Origin: Loripinus fragilis
Taxonomy: Eukaryota > Mollusca > Bivalvia > Lucinida > Lucinidae
Assembly (NCBI GenBank): GCA_964019695.1
Contig: OZ026518.1
Coordinates: forward strand, 82,827,950 to 82,891,949
Direction: 5' to 3'
Length of the DNA stretch: 64,000 nt
A program made the translations under genes and the position numbers. Below the pieces are notes generated by a model. It saw only the letters and a list, made by a program, of their open reading frames with translations. It was not told the origin of the DNA and did no database searches. This document shows, piece by piece, positions 41,001 through 53,000 of this stretch; position 1 is the stretch's first letter, and each line of letters begins with the position of its first letter.

Positions 41001-44000
41001 TACTAACAATGATGACAGATACGGGATTTTATGTCACATGAAGGGTAGGTTATAATTTTCGGTTGGCAAAATTGTTAGAGAAGCCCTCTGGTAATCTGTG
41101 GTGAGTGAGTATGCTTGTAAGTGTTGAGAGATCCTACAGAAACAAGCTGACGTTATATCTCTCACAAATAAAGCCATACTTAATCATCATTTCAGAGGTT
41201 TCCCGAGAAAAGGCACAAAAACCAGGTATCTGTTCAGGTTGTGCGTCTCTCCGTCAAAGTCTGCTCTCTGCACTTATATACAATAAAACTACTATCATTC
41301 AGCTACATTTCTGCCAAATTTGAAGCCAAGTTTGATTTTATTAAAATTTTGGAGCCCATCAAAGATGACAGGTAGAGGAAAAAGGGCTGCCTTTGTCAAC
41401 AGATCAATTTTGTAGAGGCTGTCTTTGATGAAAGGTCAGGAATTTTAGTGGCTAACATTGATGACAGGTCATAATTATAGAAAGTTACTTAAAATCAACA
41501 TATTTCTGCAGCCTTTGGTCTCAACTGAGAGCATAAATCATCTTCCATATTGCATTCAGGTCAAAATAATCTTATCTGCCAGTTGGCTAACTGATATTGA
41601 GCACACGCAAAAGGTCCAGATCCAGACCAGACACTGTAGAAACAGGTTCCATACTGTTTCTTTACAGGGCCGGGTAGCACAGTCGGTAACATGTCTGGCA
41701 ACATATGGTAGTCTGATTGCAGATCCAGGGGTCGCCAGTTCGATCCCCGCCCGGTCCCATATTTTCGTGGAGATTGATCATTAAATAATTTCTATGGCCA
41801 TTCTCCTCCCTTCGGCTGAATCATTCAAGAAGGGTTGTTGTCAGTTACAAGGGAAAGTATTTGCACGAAATACTGGTTAACTGCTTGTTCAAGCTTGCCC
41901 AGGAAAAAGCATGGTTAGGTGAACTGACTGTCCCGCCATGACCATAGCTGTTGACTTGGGACATAAAGCAACAAAACAAACAAAAAATACTGTTTCTTAG
42001 AGGATATAGATACAAATAATAACTCAAAATGTATTTCTAGATCAGATATCATTTAGATGACAAATGGGTGTATCTACTTTTCAGTAAAATCTTGAGTAAT
42101 TATAGCAGTTATTTGATAATTTCTGCTTTAAGGACAGGGTTTGTTTTGTGTTCTGCCACTTCCTGGTCATTGCTCATGTTATTTTTGTTCTTGCAGTACC
42201 AGTACCTGGGGACAATATTACACCTCCCCTATACATATCAAAGGAAAGTTGTGCATCACTGTTACAGGCTGAACGGCAACAGATAATATCCTGATCTCTC
42301 CACACAGCAAAATATATTCAGCCTTGATATGGTATAAATTGACACCATGTGATGTTCATGGTGTCTACTGGCGTTTTGACTGTTATCTATTGTGTTATGC
42401 TTTGGTAACCAAAGTATTTGTTTAACAGATTTTGGCGGTGGATCACAACTTGGAATATTAAAAGTTTGAGGACCCCTTAGATTGACCCCTATTGATGGAT
42501 TCCTATCGTCAAAATCTGTAAAACAAATACTTTGATCACCAATGCACAACACAATAGATACCAGACAAGAAGCAACAAGACACCATGCCTGTTTAGCAAA
42601 TGATTTCAACTTGCATACCATAATCAAGTCTGAAAATATTTTGCTATGGGGAAAGGTCAGGTTGCCATTCAACCTGTAGCAGTGATTTACAACTTTCTGT
42701 TGATTCATATGGTGGAAGAGAAATTTTTTCACCAGGTACTGGTACTACTTTGAACAAAAATAACATGAGCAGTAGCCAGGAAGTGGCACAACTCAAACCA
42801 AACCCTGTCCTTAAAACCAAAACGTGCAATAAACTGATATTACAATAATTATAGTGAGTATGATCAGGAAATACTACAATCACAAACTGCAGACATACCC
42901 ATAGCACCGCCAGGAAGAGCTACACAACAATCATGAGACACCAGGAAGACATACTAAGCAAAGCAACCATCTCTCTCTTACCCACCCAGATGATAGCAAA
43001 CTAGAATGGACATAAAGTAACACACAACAAAACATAAAACAATTACAGACTCCCACAATGGAAGTAACAATAAACAACAAGTCAACAACAACAGAACCAC
43101 CGCCATAGAACAGACTGCAGCCCAAGCCACTGAGGGGCTTAAATGCATTCTACTGGCACCAAATCTCCACCCCAGATTCTGCCACCGTTGAAGCATAAGA
43201 AATGCCCAGTCCATACGGAAGCCTTCTAACTATTACAATGTATCATCATGCAGAAACACCCAAGTCAAATTAACACACTATGATGAAACAAAGAAAAGGG
43301 CCCACAACTCACAGACAAAGCTCAAGATTTCACTGAAAAGTGGATATGCCCATTTGTCATCTAACTATTTTCTGATCTAGAATTATATTTTGAGCTTATT
43401 TTTTGTATCTATGTCCTCTAAGAAACAGTATGGACCCTGTTTCTAAAGTGTATGGTCTGGATCTGGACTGTTTGCCAATGCTCAATATCAGTTAGCCAAC
43501 TGGCAAATGAGATTATTTTGACCTGAATGCAAACGGGAAGATGATTTATGCTCTCAGTTGAGACCAAAAGCTGAAGAAATATGTTGATTTAAAGTAACTT
43601 TCTATAATTATGACCTGTCATCAATGTTAGCCACTAAAATTCATGACCTGTCATCAAAGACAGCTGCTTCAAAATTGATCTGTTGCCAAAGGCAGCCATT
43701 TTTCCCCTACCTGTTGTCTATTAGGGGATCCAATAACTTAATAAAATCAAACTGCGGTTTCAGATTTAGCAGAAATGTAGCTGAATGATAGTAGTTTTAT
43801 TGTATATAAGTGCAGACAGCAGACTTTGACGGAGAGACGCACAACCTGAACAGATAACCATTTTTGTGACTTTCTTCAGAAAACCTCTGAAATGATGATC
43901 AAGTGTGGCTTTATTTGTGAGAGATATAACGTCAACTTGTTTCTGTAGGATCTCTCAACACTAACAAGCATACTCACTCACCACAGATTACCAGAGGGCT

Positions 44001-47000
44001 TCTCTAACAATTTTGCCAACTGAAAATTATAACCTACCCTTCATGGGACTTAAAATCCGGTATCTTTCATCATTGTTAGTAACCTGTCATCTAAGCAGCC
44101 GGTTGTACGGTGTGAATATAGGATTGGCTATTACATTTTGTATTGTCATCCAGGTGCATGCCAAACTACACAAAAACTTATTCATTTCAACATGCTCATT
44201 ACACTGAAACATAAAAAGTAGTTGAGAAGTTTGTGAAAAACCTGTTTTATGGTGAAACCCCTCATTTATTGAATTTATTTATGTTGTAGGTGCACATTGG
44301 AATTGCCTCTATATGAGGCAATTCCAATGTGTACCAACAACATATGTTACTGAAATTAAGGAAACCTATTTTGAAATATACACTAAACAAGTATCATGTC
44401 CATTGGCTTTCCTCTTTTAAACATCTCAATCTGCCAATCAGTATTAAAATACCTGTCACTATATGGCAAATTGTTTATATTTACATGACAGCTATATCAC
44501 CAAATTTGATTTCATGAACAATGCTTTTACTAAGCTGGTAGTTGCATGGTAGTATCAGGCCCCCAGATAAGAGTGCGTAACTGACAATTATTTTCTTATT
44601 TCTCAACCAAAACATATGTTGTGGGTACTCAAAAGAACCGTCTCGATGAGACGGTTCTTTTGTGGGTACTCAAAAGAACCGTCTCGATGAGACGGTTCTT
44701 TTGAGCACCCAAAACACATGTTTAAACCAATGGGTAAGAAAATAATCGCAATTTTACACTAAATAATTTTGCTAGACTGGCCCTATGAGTATCACTACTT
44801 ACTCAGCTTACTACAAAATTCTCCCTCGTATCCCTTCACACATCCATTAGTGCACTTTCCATCATCACGGTTACACGTCTCTGCTTGGCATTTACTGTTA
44901 CAGCGATCCTCACATGTATGGTTGTACCAGCCGGCTGCACATCCATGGAGACATACACTGCTGTTCCTGTCACATTCTGCAACACCACTGACCTTCGCTA
45001 CTCCACAGTTATCACTACACACTCCATCGCAGAATGGACCATAATGACCGGGTACACATGATGCACAGCGACCTCCTGCTTTCTCACACTCTGGTTTGTT
45101 CGCACCAACTGTGCAGAACTCACTACAGTGAAAGTTACAGATCTCCCCAAAGTAGCCTTCCTTACAGAAAAGACACTCCCCAGTAAACCTGTAAAACATA
45201 ACTTACTGGATAGAAAGTTACAGGTCTCCCCATGGTAGCTTTCCATACAGAAAAGACACTCCCCAGTAAACCTGTTAAACAAAACTTACTACAGTGAAAG
45301 TAACATATGCCTTTGGTTACAGGTAGATTGATGGATAAGAAAAAGTTCACAATTTTACACTCAAAATATTTCCTTAACTGAACCTAAGATGTAGCACACA
45401 TGTACAATTTCATAAAATCATCCTTACCACAACATGTAAGCCATCAGGCAATAGACACATCCATACCATGAAAAAAATATCCTGAAATTTTGGTTTTATT
45501 ATAGGAATGAGTTCTATTTTTGTGGATTTTATCTATGTGTAAACTCCAGCGAATCACTCACAAACTGAGTGAAACCCAAAGGCCTTTATGTAAAGTTTGT
45601 AATTTGACGGATAAAATCCACAAAAATAACGATTCATTCCTTATAAATCCAACTTTGGAACAGAACAGCACATTTGTAAAGGATTGTTGACATTATTTAA
45701 CGCCTGAGAAAGGAAAATAGTTTGAAACAGCTGTCAATGGAAGATGGGGCAGCCATCCTGAAAATTCTGTAATTTCAAAACTTTGTTTTACTGCATCACA
45801 GGTTTAATAAAAATTTTCAGCGTAAAATTGTAAATATTTTCTTGCCCATTATTTTTAGTATAATGTTTTGGGTGCTCAAAAGAACCGTCTCATTGAGACG
45901 GTTTTTTGAGTACCCACAATATATGTTTTGGTTGAGAAATAAATAATCATTTTTCTGATACACACTCTTAACTAAAAGCCTGCTACATTATGATTAAAAT
46001 GGTATTCATTAAAGCAAATATGGGCTCAACTGCACTTCACCGGTCTCTACTGAATTTGACTGTTTTACAGGTGAAATTGCACCTGAATATGTTTATATTA
46101 ATATAGACTTGCAGCGGCTTTGTGGGAGCAACAGATCAATGGTCTGGTGGATCTGCGGAGTCAGAGATGATGACGAAGTGTCCGCGGACACACTCTGTGC
46201 AATGTTAGGAGTGCAGGAGGTGACAGCAGCTCTCCACACTAGGTGTTTGAGATGGTTTGGACACGTTGCACGCTCCTCTTCATGAATAAACTCCATCACA
46301 AGTATGACAATTCCTTGTGCCAGAAGAAAAAGGAGACCTAAAACACCTTAAGGCTGACATGAAAATGTGCTGCCTTGGCAGCATTGATCCACTGAACAGA
46401 GAGGCGTGGGGATTGGGTGTTAGACACTCTAGCCACCTGCTGCCTATCCCAGTACCTGGGACACCCACAGCAGTAGATAAATAAACTCAGGATCAAGTCA
46501 AGTCAAAAGTTCTATATGCTTTTGACATACTTACAATGGTGTTGGGGTGTGGGTTGCAGCAGCTCTCACTATTTGTAAAATGGTAGAGAGACCGGTAAAG
46601 TGCATTTGTCCCTGAATAATGCGAGTAAGAGCTCAAAAACAGCTCTATGTATTGTGGTACAGTTATATTATGCCAAAAATTTTTGGCAAACACTGTTTGC
46701 TGGACTCATTGAAAAGTATTTACATTTAGGCCCACCACGGATCAATTATCAAACAACTAGGTTTTAAAAAGCACCTACTTCACAAGTCCTGACTGAAATC
46801 TCCACAATACAGTAAAACCTGTCTTAAGCGGCCAATCAAAAACTGACAAAACAAAGGTCTTAAGAACAAATGTAGCTTAATGAAGGTCGAAAGTATTGCA
46901 GAATGCTCCCCTTGGAGCATTCTGCAATACTTTTGACCTGCATTAAGCGATAATCGGTCTTGAAACCATTTATCGGTCTCCTTTTTGAGTGGCCGCTTAA

Positions 47001-50000
47001 GACAGGTTTTACTGTAGTAAACAATGGCAAATGTAAATTTAAAAGTTCATTTTGATATCGTCAATCTGCGTTGAAACCAACCTTTTCTTGTTCAGGTAGA
47101 CATTGATGAGGATGTTTCTCTTCAATGACATTGCTGTTTACTAAGTGACATCACATTACCTCAACTTCCTCAGGCCATGGAGAGAGTTCCCCCATTGCTT
47201 TATCGAGGCACCACCATATGGTGTAAGGGTTTTCAAAGGAGGTCTTAACTATATTGAAACTGGCAGATGTTTTGTGAACTGTACTGGATTATTTACACTA
47301 TCTTAACACTGACAAATCAAGGAAGATATCAAATATTCTTATGAAAGGGTTTTTATTGAAGTGTAAAAACGGATTTGATTTTGCCATGGACCAATCAGTC
47401 ACCGAAAAAAGGACAAAGCATTGAGTTTGAATTATATCCTTTTTAAAAATTCATGTGCAAAATGTGCTTATTAGGTCAAGTGAGGTACTAAGATAGAAAA
47501 CACAACAATATTTAACAGGGCAGGGACCAAGCTGGCCCAGAATTTTAGGGAGAAGTGACTTCTCCCTGCAGGACAATTAGGGAGAAGTGACAGTCAGATA
47601 GGGAGAAGTTATAGCGCAAAACTACGACATTTATTGTCAATTTAGAAGCAAATCAGCCAATACACATACATGTACTATTGCCATTTAATGGAAGGAGAAA
47701 CACGATGCAGTGGTAGTAGATTGTCTGATAATGTCACCACAGCTGGCATTTGTGTGGTGACAGAATGAAAATGAGTCTCCCTAAAAAAAAAAAAAAAAAA
47801 AAAAAAAATTTTTTTTTTTTTTTTTTTTAGGGAGACTCCCACTTCTCCCTGGGTCCCATTTAGGGCGAAATGTCAGCCCCCAGGGCGACCATTTCGCCCT
47901 AGTCGCCCCCTAGCTTGGTCCCTGACAGGGAATAAGCTTGGGTGCAGCTAGGACCAAAACAATAAACAACAATGCTTCCTTGTTACAATATGACTGTTAC
48001 CTATAGTATCATATGAACATTATATGCATACGTGTAATGAGAAATTAGACATGATATATCGCCATAAATGATATTGTAACTAATAATCACCGAGGAAATG
48101 AACTCTATAAGCAATAGGCTTTCGTTCAGATCCTCTCATTATGTTGTACTTTCTTATGTGTATGTATTTTGACAGAGTTATGAATAAATATGTTTAAACC
48201 AGCTAGGGCGAAATAGTCGCCCTAGGGGCCAAAATTTTGCCCAAAATGGGACCCAGGTCTCTATAAAAAATGTTTTTGTTTTTTTTTTTAGTGAGACTCA
48301 TTTTCAATTGATCATCACACAAATGCAAGCTGTGGCACTGCATCAAAGTTCTCCCTCCATTTAATGGCAATAGTAAGTGTAATGGCTAATTTGCTTCTAA
48401 ACTGACAGAAAATGCCGTAATTTTGCGCTATAACTTCTCCTTATCTGACTGTCACAGTCACTTCTCCCCAATTTTACTGGAGGGAGATGTCTTTTCTCCC
48501 TAATGTCAGGGCCCAGCTTGAACCCTGATTTAATCTAAATTACATATCTTACCTGTTACAAATCACCTTTTTCGAATGTACTCCCCGGCCACAATTGGAT
48601 GCGCATCTTTCTTCACAAAATTTCCCATAGAAGCCACTGCTACATTCATCACAGCGTCCTGATGTCCTCTCACAGCTCGTATGACAGCCAGCACTACATG
48701 TCATATTACAGAGCGTTCCATAATAACCATCTATACAGCCATAACAGAGCCCATCGTCCTTGTCACAGTTGCTTGGTTCTCTCCTGGAATAACAGTTAGG
48801 ATAGCAGTCTAACTCACAGAGAGGCCCGTACTTGTTGCCACTGCACCTTAAACAGGTTCCGTCAGCCTCGCAGCCATAAACCCCTGCACCAGTGAGGCAA
48901 AATGGATTACATGGTTTATCACATCTAGGACCATACCAGCCTGATTCACACGAAAAACAAGTTCCATCTTGAAATCGACATATTGAAGTTCCATTACTAT
49001 TTTTTGGTGCACACCTGTCATTACAGCTATTGGCACAAGTCACACCATAAAGTCCCGCTTCACATTCTTTACACTGTCCAGTAAATTGATCACATGTAAT
49101 ACAGTTTCTAATGCATGGTGACTCACAGCTGCTTCCAAAATATTGATTCCTGCAGCCCTTCAAACAAGTGCCATTTGATGTACACCAGTCTAATAGGTTG
49201 CCGTGAACTATACAAGTTCTTTTATTACACTGACATGCTGCTCCAGCCCAGCCTTCTTTACAGTTGTGACAGTCTGTAGGTGAGAGACAACTCTGACATG
49301 ATGAGGGACACTTAGTGCCACACATCACACCGTAGTAACCATCCTTACATGACGTACAGTTATCAGCTGCAACACAAGATTCACAATTCACTTCACAGTC
49401 TATACAAATATGTCTACCTGTACTATCAGCAATTAAATGCTGCCCTTTCCTACACGTCAAACATTGTGCCTGGTCAATGCTGCCAGTATAAAGAGTACAA
49501 GTTTCACACTCGGGACAAGAGAATTCACAAGAAGCACCATATTTCCCTGGTTTACAGACAATACATGTTTTATCAATCCCACATTCTGTACAGTCTGGCA
49601 CAGAACATACACTATCACATACCATACCAGTAAAGCCTACCTTGCACTGCGTACAAACACTACTATCCTTACATTGAGTACAGTTTTCTGGGCAATCTGA
49701 CTCGCAGGCTATTCCATACTTTCCCTGGCTACATGTTCTACACTCAACGCCACCCTGTTCTGTCACTTCACATTCTACACAATGATCAATCTTGCTGTTA
49801 CACGCTACATCACACTGGTCGCCATAGAAACTTAGATCTTTACAGCCTTTTAAACAGGTTCCATTCTGATCACATCTTCCATCAATGCAGTTAGAGGGAC
49901 AATCCTGTTCACAATAGTCACCATGCTTCATCCCATCACAATCATAGCATTTTCCTGTCTCTTTATCACAATCTTTATTCAAACATTCTGTCGAGCATTT

Positions 50001-53000
50001 CTTTTCACATGTAACGCCCCAGTTCTCCCGTTCACATTGGCTACAGAAGCTGCCGTTTTGACAGTTTACACAATGTATAGGGCAGCTGTGTTCACACGTG
50101 TCCCCGTACATCTCTGGTTCGCAGCCGCACAAACAGAAACCGCTATCTCTGTCACATGTTCTACCAGTACAGTTAACCTCATTACACTGAGAACTGCAAG
50201 TTGCCTCACAATGTTTGCCATATCTTTGGGCGGCACAAGAGTTACATTTCCCTGACAGCCTTTCACAGCCATCAACACAATTGCTGCTACAGGTACTGTT
50301 ACAGTGGTTGTCATAGTAACCAAGGTCACATGTTCCATCGCAGTGGCCGGTGTTCTTCTCACAGGTGTTTGTGGAGCAATGAGTTGAACACTCTTCCTCA
50401 CAAGTATTTCCATACCAGCCATCATCACATGAACCTGCAATCAGATAATGGGTGCATTAACCCTTAAAGCGCCACCTATAATTTGCAGCAGAAGACAATT
50501 TCAAATTTTGCCGCTTTTTCAAAAATAACAATTAAGGCATGATATTTCATGAGAATCGTCTGCTGGCAGACGATTCTCATGTAATATCATACCTTATTTT
50601 TGTCAAAAATCAGGAAAAATGTCGCAAAATTTATCGTCTGCTGCAGTCTTGATTGGCGCTTTAAGGGTTAACTCTTTGAATGATGGGTAATTTTGCATTT
50701 TTTTGTCTGCTGATTATTTTCAATTGTTTTTTTTTAATTCTTTCAGGAATATTATCAGAGTATCAAACAGTTTGGAACGAGGTCCGGCTCAACGTATTTT
50801 GTTCAGCCTGATCTGGGTCCAAACTGTTGCAACTTTTACTATCACTATAATCAGCATACTGTAGATTCGTAAAATTTTGCAAATAGCATTAAAAGACATA
50901 TTAGTGATCTGAAAAATTCGCGACCATGGCAAGATTCACCAATATCAATAAAGGACAGACTGATTTTGCCATTTCGTGAGGGTTTTATTTTCACTAAACT
51001 TCCCATATGCAAAGTTTCACGAAAATAAAGTCCTCACGAGAATTTCTGAATTTACAGTACCACACTAGTAGCAAAGAGTTAACCTATTACCCACCATTCA
51101 TGACCACTGGCATCTGCTACTCATCTGCTTATGTACTTTGGTAGTATATATTGCAAACAATATAAACCCAGATCAGACTGCTCCCTTAGTAGCAGTCTGA
51201 TCTGGGTTCAGTGTTAGCTTTCATGTTTCATACATGTTGATATGTACCTCTCAGTGTCTGTCTGCATGCGAAATTTCAGTAAAAAATATTGAAAACTGAC
51301 CGCTGACCAAGTAACTGCAAAATATAAGTACATAGCTCCAGATAAGGATTGGAAGCAATTGGGTATTTACCCACCTCTTTTTGGCCTAATTGGGTATTTC
51401 AGATTTTAAATTGGGTATTTCAAGTTTTTGTATTGGGTATCCATCTGAATGCAAATAAGCAATGAAACCGGGCCTGCGCTAGTTTCTCCTGATTTTTTGG
51501 GGTTACTTTCGGTTTCGATTTCAGAAACCCACTGCCAATACTGCTTTAGTACACCTGAGACCGCTATTTCCAATTTATTTCGAAAATCCAATGTATTTAT
51601 CAAGTCATCTATGATTCTTCAAACCTTCAACGCGGTATTAAAGTTGAGTTACTACTGTACGAAACGATATTATTTGATTGCTTTTTCGGCCATGTTTCGA
51701 CATTGTTATCGTAAAGTGAGATGAATGTCGTTATTGTGTTAATATTGGGTATCGCTAAACAGCGATAAGAATGTTCCTGGACTGGTTTACACTTTAATAT
51801 ACTAGATTTGGCACCATGCCGTGTATACATTTGTACCCGACAATTGCCAGTGTTGTATACAAAAACGGCAATTGCAAAGCGTCATACGCTACGAAAAAGT
51901 TTGGAATTGAGTATCAAGAATTTTTATTGCGTTTTTGTATGCATCGAAAATAATTTAATTGCGTTTTGGGGTCCAAGCAATAGAGTAAATACGCAGCCTT
52001 ATCTGGGGCTATGAAGTATTTGACCTTTGACCCCACCTAATAATAATAAATAATTTTAATCAATGTCATGCTTTTCTACATTGTACAGGCACTGGGTAAT
52101 CATGGCCTATAGAATTTATAGTTTTGGAGAAATGTGAAGCTTATTACACAAAAAAAGCCAATATAGCTTTTGCATTAGCCTAAACCTAAGTCAAAAAAGG
52201 GCCATAAATCAGTCAAAAGTTTGCAAATGATCCCCAAATTCAAACTTGACCTGTATTTTATGATGCTGTACCCGTAAAATTTGAAGGAAATTGTTGCATC
52301 CCTTCAAAAGTTATTGATCAGAAACCAAAAGTGTGACAACAAAGACAACGACGCTGACAACTTAGACACGACCCCTATACGCAACCATGCTTCGCAGGTG
52401 ACACAATTACACTCTTATTTGAAGGCATGCTATGATATGTACGTAAATCTTACCACAAGAGCCATCATCACGGTTACAACTCAGGCCATGACAATGTCCG
52501 CAAACGTATTCACACTGGCCTCCATAGCTTCCTGCAGCACAATCTGAAACAAATAAGTAAACCATGCATGTAAAACTGCCTACATCAACCAGAATCTTCA
52601 TATAGGGTAAATGTTCATACCGGGTAAATTTGGAAGGTTTCATTCTACTTAAATGGGTAATCTGACATGTGACCAGAGCTCTCACTAGGATTTTGAAAAC
52701 AGGAGTTCAGGACTCCCATCTGGCAAAAAGGAGGAGTCCCACTAGAAAAAGTGGGAGTCCCACTCCAAAAAAGTTGGAGTCCCACCAATTTATGCATACC
52801 ATATATCTTTTCCAATTTTAGCCGGAAGTGATACATTTGAATAATTTTTAGATCAACTGATTTGAACCCTTTAAGCATTAATGGATTATTCCTACTTAAC
52901 AAAACAAAATATTTTGGTTTATTTTTTCATGTAACCTGAACACACATTTTTTTGTTTGGCCTTATCAAAATAAAAAGATTAAACTGTTGGTACTTGTTTT

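Noticed and set aside
42644..43214. Minus-strand hydrophobic frames of 78-87 codons
   Set aside because: They sit in the palindrome arm and unpaired block and lack any consistent domain or splice signal.
45206..45271. Extra EGF exon between exons 5 and 6
   Set aside because: Has acceptor and donor, but its end phase does not fit exon 6, so inclusion would shift the frame.
48599..50467. Plus-strand open frames over the EGF exon
   Set aside because: They are complements of the cysteine-rich exon; low stop density follows from the codon composition of the real gene.
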